Position numbers and translations under genes: made by a program. A DNA stretch of 64,000 nucleotides. Source: Helichrysum umbraculigerum (Eukaryota; Streptophyta; Magnoliopsida; Asterales; Asteraceae). Positions within the stretch are counted from its first letter, which is position 1. Every line of letters begins with the position of its first letter. This document shows, piece after piece, positions 11,414 to 22,402 of this stretch. The stretch lies in the NCBI GenBank assembly GCA_949592205.1, contig CATIUR010000001.1:260282250-260346249 (forward strand). The letters run 5' to 3'. The notes under the pieces were generated by a model, which did no database searches, was not told the DNA's origin, and saw nothing but the letters and a program-made list of their open reading frames with translations.

Positions 11414-12228
11414 TAGCACTGTTTTTGGCACACTAGTGATACTTACGTCTGTTCGCCGGATTTTGAGCCGAAAACGGGTTTTTCGGCCACCGTTTGGTCC
11501 AAATCTTTTACCCAACCCTTATATGGACATTTCAAGCTTAGATAAACAATAACAAGTCAAAAACAATGAAAATCGGAGTGTTTCGAGATTTGTCGGAAAC
11601 TTACAAACTTAACGCGAGGAGAATCCGAAAAGATGGGAAGGTAGATCGTGATGAGGTGATCGTTTTTCTTCAAAGGAGCGGGATGATACGAGTGCGTTTG
11701 GTGGTGTTATTTAGTGATTTAAGAAGGTTGTGGTGGTGTGGTGGTTTGAGAGAAAAAGGAAGAGAAGAGAGAGAGTGGGGGTGATAAATGAGAAAAGAAA
11801 GGGAAAGGGAGGGGGTTTTGTTGAAGCCTCCTCCTTTTTCATTCTCGTGTTCGTGCTCCGTGTGGTGTTCGTTTTCCCGTTTGTTTCAACGTTTAAATAT
11901 TTATTTTATGCTTTTAAATACACGTTTTAAAATACTATTAATTACTCAATATTTTTGTGGAAATAATTCACTAATTACTTTACGACTAGGTTATAAAATA
12001 TAATTTAACTTGATTTCGTTTGTTAGCGCGTTAAATCTTTTAATCGCGAAATTGTTATTTGTACGATACGAAATGAATATGAAATATTATCAAAAAAATA
12101 TTTTAAATACGATAGTATTATTAAATAATGTTAAATTACTTAATAAAATTTTTCACCAACGTCCGTATTTATCGAACCGAATTGCATTCGATTTAAATTG
12201 TGTACGATTTAATCAAATCGCATAATCG

Positions 12229-12434
12229 CAGGGGCGGTACTAGGGTGGGGGCAGTGGGGGCGGCCGCCCCCACCCGATTTTCGGGAAAAAATATTTTTTT
12301 AAAATTTTATAGGTTAATTTTGTAAAAAAAAAATTATGCCCACACGTAATTTTAAAATTTAAGGTTAATTTTATAAGATATTTTTATTATTTTGAATTCG
12401 CCCCCTCGTTAATTTTTTTCTGGTACCGCCACTG
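12229..12434. mobile_element. hAT-type miniature element in L1
   Basis: Ends are CAGGGGCGGTAC and GTACCGCCACTG, imperfect 12-bp terminal inverted repeats of hAT type. The 8-bp duplication CATAATCG flanks it (12221-12228 and 12435-12442). A perfect 20-bp GC palindrome at 12254-12273 lies near the left end. At 206 bp there is no room for a transposase. L2 and L3 have the empty site with one CATAATCG, so it arrived after the array formed or after the LTRs separated. Confidence 0.93.
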
Positions 12435-12557
12435 CATAATCGTATATATTCATCAATATATAATTTTGATACATTAATTACCCTAACCAAAGGACTAATT
12501 ACATGTATTACAAAGGATTAGGCACTAATCACTAGTCCTAATTTGGCGGGTGTCACA

Positions 12558-12572
12558 TTCTCCCCCTGTTAG
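12558..12572 (-). other. Polypurine tract of unit A1
   Basis: Minus strand reads CTAACAGGGGGAGAA directly before the LTR start TGTGACACCC. Confidence 0.85.
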
Positions 12573-12591
12573 AAGAATTTCGTCCTGAAAT

Positions 12592-15519
12592 TTAGTTCGA
12601 TGTCGGATTTGATGTAGAGTCAGTGAAGAGTTGAGGATACTTGAGTCGCATCAGGTCTTCCCGTAGCCAGGTGAACTCCGAACCACGCCGCGAATTCCAC
12701 CTGACCTTAACGATGGTAATACGACTTTGTTTGAGTTGTTTGACCTCACGGACCATGATTTCAGCGGGTTCCTCAACGAAGTGAAGTTTGTCGTCAACAC
12801 GAATTTCATCGAGTGGGATAATAAGTATCTCATCAGACAGACATTCCTTCAAGTTAGAAATGTGAAAAGTGGGGTGCATGCTGCTGAGCTCGGATGGCAG
12901 CTGCAATCGATATGCCACTGGACCAATCCTCTTGACGATCTCGAACGGTCCAATGTACCTGGGATTTAACTTCCCGCGTTTGCCGAATCGGATTACGCCT
13001 TTCCAAGGCGATACTTTTAAGAGTACTCGATCCCCAACCTGGAACTCGAGTGGTTTGCGTCTTACGTCAGCATAACTTTTCTGACGATCAAGTGCGGCTT
13101 TGAGTTGGTTTTGGATGCCAAAGATTTTCTCGGTGGTTTTATTAATGATTTCCGGACCAATGAGTTGGCTATCTCCCACTTCGGTCCAACAGATAGGTGA
13201 CCGGCACTTACGACCGTACAGCGCCTCGAAAGGTGCAGCTCCAATACTGGTGTGGTAGCTGTTGTTGTACGAAAACTCGCACAATGGTAGATGTTTTTCC
13301 CAGTTTACACCGAAGTCAACTACGCAGGCTCGTAGCATATCTTCCCGTGTTTGAATAGTTCGTTCACTTTTTCCGTCGGTTTGAGGGTGGTATGCGGTAC
13401 TTATATCAAGACGGGTACCCAACGATTTCTGAAGTGATTGCCAAAAGTGAGATGTGAAGCGACTATCCCTATCGGAGATAATCGAGATTGGAACGCCGTG
13501 ACGGGTTACGATTTCCTTCAGATAGATTCGAGTGAGACGTTCCATTTTGTCGGTTTCCTTGATCGCCAGGAAATGAGCAAATTTCGTGAGACGGTCGACG
13601 ATCACCCAAATGGTATCGCAACCGCTCGATGACTTAGGCAGTTTGGTTATGAAATCCATGGAGATTTGTTCCCATTTCCATTCAGGAATACTGGGTTGTT
13701 GAAGTAAACCAGAAGGTTTTTGATATTCAGCTTTGACTTTTGAGCAAGTAAGACACTTGCTGATGTAGGTGGCGATTTCGGCTTTCATGTTTGGCCACCA
13801 ATAAAACTCCTTGATGCCATGATACATTTTGTCGGATCCTGGATGAATAGAATATTTGGACTTGTGAGCTTCATCCATCACCGAGTCTCGTAGGTTCCCG
13901 AAACTAGGCAACCAAATTCGGTTCGAGAAATACCTAATTCCATTAGGTTTGATTTCAAATTGTTTATTCATGCCTCGCAAGGTTTCGTTTGTGATGTTTT
14001 CGGGTTTCAGGGCTTCGAGTTGAGCAGCGAGAATTTCGGTGTTTAGATCGTTATGAATAGTTATACTAAGGGCTCGGACTCGAAGTGGTTTCGATCGTTC
14101 TTTTCGACTGAGGGCATCGGCAACAACACTTGCTTTCCCTGGATGGTATTTGATTTCGCAATCGTAATCGGTAAGCAACTCGACCCATCGATGTTGCCTC
14201 ATGTTGAGATCCTTTTGATCGAATATGTGTTGGAGACTTTTGTGGTCGGTAAAGATTGTGCACTTAGTGCCGTAAAGATAATGTCTCTAGATCTTGAGAG
14301 CGAACACGACAACTCCAAGTTCGAGGTCATGAGTGGTGTAGTTCTTTTCGTGAGTTTTTAGCTGTCGTGAGGCGTAGGCAATGACCTTGTCTCATTGCAT
14401 CAGCTCGTAACCGAGACCTTGATGGGAAGTATCGCAGTATACCACGAAGTCATCGGTGCCTTCGGGTAGAGATAAGATTGGAGCACTGCAAAGCTTCTGT
14501 TTCAGGAGTTGGAATGCTGACTCTTATTTATCAGTCCAGTCGAACTTTTTATCTCTTTGAGTCTGTGTCGTGAGTGGTTGGGCTATTTTGGAGAAATTTT
14601 CAATGAACCGACGATAATACCCCGCCAATCCCAAGAATTGGCGTACCTCGGTTGGAGTGGTTGGCGCTTGCCAGTCTTTGATAGCCTCGATTTTTGATGG
14701 ATCAACATGAATTCTTTGACTGTCGATCACGTGCCCAAGGAATTGAACGGTTTGCATCCAGAACTCACACTTAGAGAATTTGGCGTAAAGCTCCTCGTGT
14801 TTAAGAAGTTCTATGATGGTTTTGAGGTATTGCGCATGTTCTTGCTCATTGCGCGAATAGATGAGGATGTCATCGATAAAGACAATGACAAACTTGTCGA
14901 GATAAGGCTTGCACACCCGATTCATAAGGTCCATAAATACAGCCGGTGCGTTGGTTAGGCCAAAGGGCATCACTTGGAACTCGTAGTGCCCGTATCGGGT
15001 TCTAAAAGCAGTTTTCGGAATGTCTCTGTCGCGAACGCGTAGCTGATGATAACCTGATCGCAGATTGATCTTTGAGTAAAAACTTGAACCATGGAGTTGA
15101 TCAAATAGATCATCAATACGAGGGAGCATATATTGGTTCTTGACGGTTAACTTGTTCAACTCTCGATAGTCGATACACATTCTGAATGAACCGTCTTTCT
15201 TTTTGACAAAAAAGACTGGAGCTCCCCAAGGTGAAGAACTCGGTCTGATGAATCCTCTATCCAGGAGTTCCTGTAACTGGGTGGACAGCTCCTCAAGTTC
15301 GGATAAAGCTAAACGGTATGGTGCTCGGGCCACGGGTGCAGCACCTGGCACGAGATCGATTGAGAACTCAACCTGCCTTGGTGGTGGTAGACCAGGCAGT
15401 TCTTCGGGCAAGACTTCTGGAAAGTCTCGAATAATGGGCACATCCTCAAGTCGCTTCTCCTCCAACTTTTTCTCCAAGATGTGCGCGAGGATTGCCGGAT
15501 ACCCTTTTCTCAGAAATTT
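12592..15519 (-). pseudogene. Pol of unit A1 (RT, RNase H, integrase, chromodomain), broken by stops
   Basis: A single frame continues from the gag-protease ORF. Segments 15477-14524 (RT with an FIDD box) and 14202-12592 (late RNase H, zinc finger, integrase core, GPY/F, chromodomain ending RLKYPQLF) stay in the same frame. Nonsense codons on the minus strand lie at 15520-15522 (between protease and RT), 14524-14526, 14392-14394 and 14287-14289. Against unit A2 or P each looks like a single C-to-T or G-to-A change (CGA to TGA, CAA to TAA, CGA to TGA, TGG to TAG). No frameshift is evident. Protein motifs place it in Tekay/Del. Not functional as it stands. Confidence 0.9.
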
Positions 15520-17028
15520 TCAGGTTTTCAAGCAAGAGATGATATTCAGTCTCGTCCCACCGGTCTCCCCCTGTATGATCAAGGTTCTACCGACGGCGAG
15601 AGGAATGCGGACAATCTTATCATAACAAACGATTTCGGCTCGATGCTTAGTAAACCAGTCCATACCCACGATGACGTCAAAACTTCCGATTCTAACAGGC
15701 ATGAGGTCAATTGAAAAGGTTTCGTCCGCTAGGTTTAAATTGCAATTAGGTATTACACTATCGGTTTCTATGAGTTTACCGTTTGCTAGTTCTACGGTGT
15801 ACTTAACATCTAGGGCCACGGGGGTGATGTCAAGTAGTGGGCAAAACTCATCAGATATAAAGCTCCTATCGGCACCAGTATCAAACAGAATAGATGTAGT
15901 TAAGTTGTTGAGGAGGAACATACCCGTGACCACATTCGGGTCTTGACGGGCGTCCCCAGAGTTGAGTACAAAGGCTCTACCTTTGGCGTTGTTGTTGTTA
16001 TTGTTGCCCTTGCTCTTCAGTTTTGGGCACTCGTTCCTGAAGTGCCCAGGGTTTCCGCATTCGAAGCAGGCTCTGGACGGCCTGGCGTTGCGGTTGGAGT
16101 TATTGCTGGTGTTGTTGGGGGACCTGCAGTCCTTGGTGAGGTGTCCGTACCTCTTACAGTTATTGCAGGGGGTTTCGCAGGGGCCCTCGTGATGACGGTT
16201 GCACTTGGAACAGTAGGGTTTGTTCTTAGTGTAACCTCGTTTGGTTTCGGTGGTTGAGTTGTAGGCTTTGATGGTGTCAGGTTTCTTGTTTTGGTGGTTG
16301 TTGTGGTTGTCGGACCATTTTCTTTTATTGTTGTTGGAGGATGGAGTGGGTGGTTCTGGGTCCTCGTTCATGGCTAAAAGTTCATGGGCTAACCGGATGG
16401 CGCCATTAAAGGTGGTTTGGTTTGATGAGGTGACATTTCCCCGGAAAGGTTCCGGAAAGCCGCGGATGTACTTCTTGATCTTATTGGGTTCAGTACTTAC
16501 CATAGCTGGGCGAAGGATGGGGAGTTGTTGGAATCTGGTGGTGTATCCAACAATATCATTTCCCTGCACTTTTAAGTGCCAGAACTCTTCATCCAGCTTC
16601 AGAAGTTGTTCGGCTGGGTAATACTCATCAGTGAGCATTTTCTTCAGATCCTCCCAAGGGAGTAGATAGGCGGTGTCAATACCCACAGACTGGGCATATG
16701 AGTTCCACCATGAGAGGGCACCATCTTCGAGGGTGCAGGTAGAGAATTTGACCTTGTCATCCTCCATACATTTGCTGATGCGGAAAACGAATTCCATCTT
16801 TTCGAACCATCTGATTAGTCCGATGGCTCCTTCGGTTCCCTTGAAGTTCAAGGGTTTGCAGTTCTGGAAATCCTTGTAGGAACAAGGCTTGACGGGGGCA
16901 GTGGTTTCTGCGGTATCGCTGTTTCTCCTGGAGTTCTGTAAAGAATTCCGAGCCAGGGCTTCAGCCACAGCCTGAAATATGAGTGATGCAAGCTGAGCAT
17001 CAGAGTATGGTCTCGTCTTTGGCGGCAT
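15520..17028 (-). CDS. Gag-protease of unit A1
   Basis: 502 codons from ATG to a TGA that looks like a decayed arginine codon, so the original frame ran on into pol. Capsid-type gag domain at about residues 55-220; then a basic, Asn-rich linker; zinc knuckles CNNCKRYGHLTKDC (288-301) and CFECGNPGHFRNEC (321-334), preceded by a Cys/His-rich CSKCNRHHEGPC. A retroviral-type aspartic protease follows, with DTGA at 383-386. The single gag-pro-pol frame is usual for this lineage. The asparagine run is encoded by a GTT-type triplet repeat on the plus strand. Unit A2 lost the capsid part of this gene. Confidence 0.9.
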   Translation of the reverse strand: MPPKTRPYSDAQLASLIFQAVAEALARNSLQNSRRNSDTAETTAPVKPCSYKDFQNCKPLNFKGTEGAIGLIRWFEKMEFVFRISKCMEDDKVKFSTCTLEDGALSWWNSYAQSVGIDTAYLLPWEDLKKMLTDEYYPAEQLLKLDEEFWHLKVQGNDIVGYTTRFQQLPILRPAMVSTEPNKIKKYIRGFPEPFRGNVTSSNQTTFNGAIRLAHELLAMNEDPEPPTPSSNNNKRKWSDNHNNHQNKKPDTIKAYNSTTETKRGYTKNKPYCSKCNRHHEGPCETPCNNCKRYGHLTKDCRSPNNTSNNSNRNARPSRACFECGNPGHFRNECPKLKSKGNNNNNNAKGRAFVLNSGDARQDPNVVTGMFLLNNLTTSILFDTGADRSFISDEFCPLLDITPVALDVKYTVELANGKLIETDSVIPNCNLNLADETFSIDLMPVRIGSFDVIVGMDWFTKHRAEIVCYDKIVRIPLAVGRTLIIQGETGGTRLNIISCLKT

Positions 17029-17309
17029 TCTTCTTCAATAAAAGAAATGAAGATATATGAGATTTTGTAAGAAAACTGTATTTGTCACAGATGTTCATGT
17101 ATAAAAGCGGCAATACATAACATCAATATGAAAATGGCAATTAGTATAAATTGAAACAATGGGAATATTTGATAGATAATATGAGTTCAAAGGTTACATC
17201 CCATGGATATATTACAAAAGGTGTCGGGAATTGTTACATCCGACCGAATCATAAAGTAGCGCTTAGATAGTTATTAGATTACAAGATGGATTACAAGACA
17301 AGGACTACA

Positions 17310-17804
17310 CTAATCTCGACGTAGATAAATCTGCTCCATCATTTCAACAAGACGATCCACAGTATTTGCAAGTCTGCTGGCTTGTCGGGCGTTATCTTCT
17401 GCCAGGACCAGTCGCTGCACTAAAACGCGAACATATTCCTCTGCTTCCCGTGAGCGTTGCTCACATTCTTCTAGCCTTTGCTGCAAAAGGGCGGTTTCTA
17501 CGCTTATCTCCACTACCCTGTTGCGAAGGACATCCACGTTGTTAATGGTGGTTTCGTGATCCTCGGAGACTTGGTTGATGCGTTCGAGGGTTGTGAGTCT
17601 CCAGTTTTCGTTGGTTTCTTGGAGTTCGATGTCCATGGTGTTAAGCCGTTGCTCGTGACTGTGTAGCCTAGCGGCTAAACCCGGTAGAGTGAAGTGCGCG
17701 AGATATGGGCCAGCTCGAGGCACCCTGGGGTTCCTCCTAGCTACCATCGGGTTTCGTGATCCATGAGGATGCGAGCGTGATGAATTGGGTGGTGTGTTTG
17801 CCAT
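17310..17804 (-). CDS. ORF0: 164-codon coiled-coil ORF upstream of gag in unit A1
   Basis: An open frame lies between the leader and gag, ending 281 bp before the gag ATG and in a different frame. Residues 1-40 are basic and Ser/Pro/Arg-rich. From about 45 to 155 there are heptad-like Leu/Val/Ile positions with many Glu, Arg and Gln, so a long coiled coil is likely. The first 92 codons also exist in unit A2 (29825-30139) with about seven amino acid differences and no stop, although pol in both units has several. No domain is recognised. It could be an accessory gag-like or assembly protein, or an upstream ORF affecting gag translation. Confidence 0.6.
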   Translation of the reverse strand: MANTPPNSSRSHPHGSRNPMVARRNPRVPRAGPYLAHFTLPGLAARLHSHEQRLNTMDIELQETNENWRLTTLERINQVSEDHETTINNVDVLRNRVVEISVETALLQQRLEECEQRSREAEEYVRVLVQRLVLAEDNARQASRLANTVDRLVEMMEQIYLRRD

Positions 17805-19190
17805 TTCTGTGACAAAGCGTTGGAGAGAGTGAGGCCTATATTCATATAGTACATATACAATATAGCCTAAGATTGTAGCGAGGCCTATCTAGGTATACTT
17901 AGTATCACATAATAGCCTATTGGGTGTCTAGCACAGACATGTTTGAGTCCCAGTTCTCTCGAGGTCAGAGTCAACTAGTGTATTCCTGTTCAACATGATC
18001 GTTTCTGTCGCACCCCCAAAACACGTGGCAGCGGAAGTATGAGGTGTCACGGGGGCGCCGACCAAATCAAATATCATAACACAAAGATTAAAGCAAACGA
18101 CCTCTATATGAGACGTTTGAAAAATATTACATTACCATAATTCAAATATTTACAAAATAACTGGAGTTCGCATAAACCGTTAGAGATTTCTAATACATAA
18201 ATGTTGATACAAAATATCGTAATGCAATCTAATCTCTTGTTGTTTGTGAAAACATGTGACTCGAGCTAATGCTTTCCAAAAGCATCCTACTGCTTTGTTT
18301 CCTGAGGGAAGTCCTACTGTATCTGTGAACCTGAGAAATACATGCTAAAAGGTCAACATAAAGTTGGTGAGTTCATAGGTTTGCGCAGTTAAAATCATAG
18401 TATGAACCACAAGATTTCATAGTTATCAAAGTAGCACGAATGCCAAAGTAAATTGTAGTACACTATTGCCATGAGCTCATAGTCCGAAGCTTAACCGTAG
18501 TTGTTTACCCCCAGTGAGTGTGTAACCAGTACACTCGGCTGTACGAAATATTATGCATCCGTATAGTGATTAGAGCGACTAACCCGGATGGCGGATTGTC
18601 ATGTCCCGATAGATCTATCCATAATGTTCGCGCTTAGTATTAACGTACTATGATATTTGTTAGGGGCCATCGTAGTTTGGTTTAGTTACTCATGCAATTA
18701 GTATAAGAGTTTTCGTTACTTGCGTTCATATGTAAAACAGTTTATAAAACAGAGCATGTATTCTCACCCCAAAGTAAAAAGCAGTAAAAAGTGGGGCTAT
18801 GAAACTCACCTTAGATTAGCAAGTAGCAATCAAATATCAAATAAGCAAGCAAGCCGATGTGCAACCTTCTAACGTCCTAAACGTATAAGGTTGTGTAAGT
18901 AGATGTCTTGTAAGACCATCTATAGCGATTGTATAAGTGGGGGTTAATGTCCACTTAAGCTAATCGTGTAGGTGGAGGGTTAATATCCACCTAGAGCTAG
19001 TTCATCAACTAGTTATGTCCAAATAAGTTGTTCAAGTTCGTTTATCAAAAATGTGTACGACCCGTTGGTGAAAGTTTGTAGTAATAATTCATTTAGACAT
19101 TATTATTAAGTTTGTTTTGTTGTATACTATTCAGTAGTACAAATCGTGTGTTGCCAAATAGATTATTTTAGTTTGTATAAGCCTTAAATC

Positions 19191-19380
19191 GTAGGTCAAA
19201 GTTGGTCAACTCGTTGGTCAAAGCTGGTCAAACCTGGTCAAAGTTGGTCAAACCTGGTCAAAGTTGGTCAAACCTGGTCAAACTGGTCAAAGTTGGTCAA
19301 ACCTGGTCAAACTGGTCAAAGTTGGTCAAACCTGGTCAAACTGGTCAAAGTTGGTCAAACCTGATCAAAGTTGGTCAAAC
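19191..19380. repeat. Array of 18 GGTCA units (W-box-like TTTGACC on minus) in LTR D
   Basis: GGTCAAA units with 3-5 base spacers run for 190 bp; one further unit has decayed to GATCA. In the LTR sense (minus strand) each reads TTTGACC, which contains the WRKY-binding core TTGAC. More TTGACC-type sites occur nearby at about 19708-19735. Confidence 0.9.
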
Positions 19381-19381
19381 T

Positions 19382-19548
19382 TAGCATCACTAGCAAAATG
19401 TAGCAACACTAGTAATTGTGGCATCACTAGGTTAGTGTCTCTACTTGAGACTTAGGATATTTTCAGAAATTTTAGCATCACTAGCAAAATGTAGCAACAC
19501 TAGTAATTGTGGCATCACTAGGTTAGTGTCTCTACTTGAGACTTAGAA
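19382..19548. repeat. Tandem repeat of about 91 bp next to the W-box-like array
   Basis: The block starting TAGCATCACTAGC at 19382 recurs at 19473 with almost the same sequence, including the phrase GGTTAGTGTCTCTACTTGAG. It is LTR-internal expansion with no coding meaning. Confidence 0.8.
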
Positions 19549-19985
19549 TATTTGGTTCAAGTGTTCTAAGTGTCGGTTTCTAATTCGGGAAACTTTCTTA
19601 GTTTAGTTTTAGGTCCAAGTTACTAACTAAGTCACCCAAACCCATTTTTGTTACCACTTTCCAAAAATAGTAAGTTTTGTCGTTTTTAGAAACCGAGCCG
19701 TTTTTGTTGACTTGGTCAAACCGACTCGGTTTGACCCGAAACTTTTACCCAACCGATATATCAGTTTATAGAGTCCAAATAATTTGTCGGTTCGTGTCGG
19801 AGTTCACCCATGGTGTCGGTTTTTAACATGCAACTTAAGATTTCAATATTTCATATTTTCGACTTTTGTCGGTTTGGTTCGCCATTTTATTTCTACCACT
19901 TCTGGTCCAAATTAAGGTCTTCAATTTTTATTAACTGATCATTCATGTGTCTAGTTCATAACTTAATTTTCCTGAGATGTATTAT

Positions 19986-22402
19986 TGTAACACCTGCATA
20001 ATTAGGATAATTAATTATGCCTAATTATCTGTAACAAGTTGTAATTAGTATGTAATAGGACTAATTACAGACTCTATTTGTATATATATAAGGTGATTTA
20101 TATATATATGAGTGTACTTTCGCGATTTGGATAAATCGTACAAATTAACCGGACGGAGTCCGATACAGTTTACTTGGACGTTGGTGACAGGAATTTACCT
20201 AAATAATGAGAACGTATTTTATTATATAAAATACACAGTGAACGAACATTATTTATATTATCGCGACGACATTTTAAATAATTTAACAAAAATGTATCAA
20301 ACGCGAACCAAATAATTTAAATTTCTCGACAAATGTTTTTATTATTAATTTCAAGGTATTTTTATTTAAATACTCCAGTTACATTTTAAAAATATATAAC
20401 TGTTTGGTTAAATACTAAAAACAAACGATTAATCGATTAGGACACGGGATAAATACGGTATTTTGGGAAGTGTTTTTCCCCTTCTTTGCTTTTGGAATCA
20501 GCACTACCCAACCCCCACCCCAACTCTCTCTTTCATTTTTATCACTAACAAAAACACACACAAACCAAAAACACTCTCACCAAATTCTACCAATTTTCGG
20601 AGTCATCAAATCTCGACCACAAAACTTACATTTTCGGAATCACCATTACAAGAGGAACAAGATTAACAAAAGCATCATCATCATTTTCGGCCTCAATCTC
20701 TCTCGATTTGCATTTGTAAGAAATTTCTAAAAACTTAGATCCATTCATTTTGGTGTAATGTTTTGATGTTTTGATGTTTGCACAACTTATATATGTCCAA
20801 ATATATGAAGAAAACACGATTTTATAACCTAGAAACGAGTTAGGATTAGGTTTTGGGATTAAAAATCGCGTCAGTTTCTGGGTTTCTGGGTTGGTGTTCA
20901 TCAATGCGACACAAGCCTTGTGTCGCATACTATGTCGCATAAAGCCTGTTATGTCGCACCTTGTGTCGTACCAAACCTTTAGTATCGTAACTCTTGCGAC
21001 ACAATATTGTGTCGCACTCTATGTCGCATATTATGTCGTATTTTTATACGACACAACCACTATGTCGCTATTAATTTAGCATATCGTATCCGATGCGACA
21101 CAGTCCTTGTGTCGTATCCTTGTGTCGCATGACGTCTGCGACACAACCCTTGTGTCGCACGACAAACTTTTGTGTCGCATATTGTGTCGCAAAACACAGC
21201 AGTTTTACAAGTTAATTCCAATTTAAGTGTTAAACATTTGGGACTTCAAACGATTATACAATATAACATCTTCGGGACATTGAAACATGTTTTCCAAGCA
21301 TAACACTCCAAACAAATGGTCACCAACGGGCAAACATGTTTTCCAACAAACAAACAATTACATACATACGGACAAACATTGGACATACTAGTTGTGTACA
21401 ACTAAACGAAACGTCTCGCGGGACACATACTTACATAACTTCATATGATTAGGCATTTGAATGTTACGGGTTCGGAGAACCTACTTGCTATATTTACTAC
21501 TTGCTATTTGCTACGGCTTATTACAAGACTCAGGTGAGTCTTACGGCCCCACTTTTACTGTTTTCTCTTATTGGAGGAGATACATGCTACTGATTTTTTC
21601 TTGAACACAAGTACTAAAACTGCTTACTATACCAAACGGAATTGCATGAGTTATTTACTATTTACAGAAGTCTCTCCATCATATATCGTTAGTTACGGAC
21701 TTAAGCGCGAACACTAGTTAATGGATCCATTAGGGAAATGACCCTCCCCGCCCGGGGCAGTAGCGCTGCCACGTACTGATTTTCACGTAGAAACGGGTGA
21801 CTAATTATTCGTTACTGATGCTTGCTCATTTACGAGCATGTCACGGGAGCAATCTTATTACTTACGGGTTAAGCTTCGATTATGAGCCTCATGGCAACGG
21901 TATAACTTACTTACTTACATTTGCTGGATTGCAAATACTGGTTTTACGATTGCTGGATTGCAATTACTGATTTTACGCCTGCGGGCACTACTGATGAAAT
22001 CTCGTGTTCAAAACTGATATTACTTACAAACCTGTGAGATTCACCAACATTCGTGTTGACCTCTTTTAACATGTTTTCTCAGGTACCCGGATGGAGTAGG
22101 ATTACTCCAGGAATTTAGCTAGAGTCGCATGACTTCAACACAACTGCATTAACGGAGATTCTTAGCATTATCTTTTGTATATTACGATTATGTAATAGAA
22201 TCTCCCGCTATACGCGTGGACTCTAGGAAACTACATTTTTGTATACGAAAACATTAAGTTTTCAAACATTATATCTATGGAAATGTAACTAATTTACAAA
22301 TGTTGCATATAGATGTTGTTTGCTTTATCTTTGCGCCGTGATATTTGATTAGTAGCACCCCAAAATTTGCTTCCGCCAAACAGTGAATTCGGGGGTGTTA
22401 CA
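19986..22402 (+). mobile_element. Solo LTR S2 nested in LTR D
   Basis: Starts TGTAACACC, ends GGTGTTACA, and is 2417 bp long. ATTAT is duplicated at 19981-19985 and 22403-22407. It is the same family as S1 and lies opposite to its host D. TATA-like AT runs at 20080-20110 lie near its left end. No internal region, so it is a solo LTR. Confidence 0.94.
20905..21190. repeat. TGTGTCGCA/TGCGACACA array in S2
   Basis: Many copies in both senses within 286 bp, often as TGCGACACA...TGTGTCGCA pairs that can fold. It takes the position of the ACGTCGC array in the related LTR S1, but the repeated core differs, so the array sequence turns over within one LTR family. Confidence 0.87.

Larger units (their letters stand above)
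9965..12557 (-). mobile_element. LTR L1, 3' LTR of unit A1
   Basis: On the minus strand it starts TGTGACACCC and ends GGGGGTGCGACA. Its 2593 bp include a 206-bp hAT element and an 8-bp duplication; without them it is 2379 bp, the same as L3. It keeps CT-rich leader DNA (complement of 11745-11785) and a palindromic array. Confidence 0.93.

Noticed and set aside
11566..11930. Short frames in L1, L2 and L3 (for example 72 and 66 codons)
   Set aside because: They run antisense to the LTR, through its CT-rich leader, in all three copies by homology; no evidence of a gene.
19202..19455. Two overlapping open frames rich in Ser, Trp, Lys and Gly
   Set aside because: They only translate the GGTCAAA repeat array of LTR D; no start context or family.
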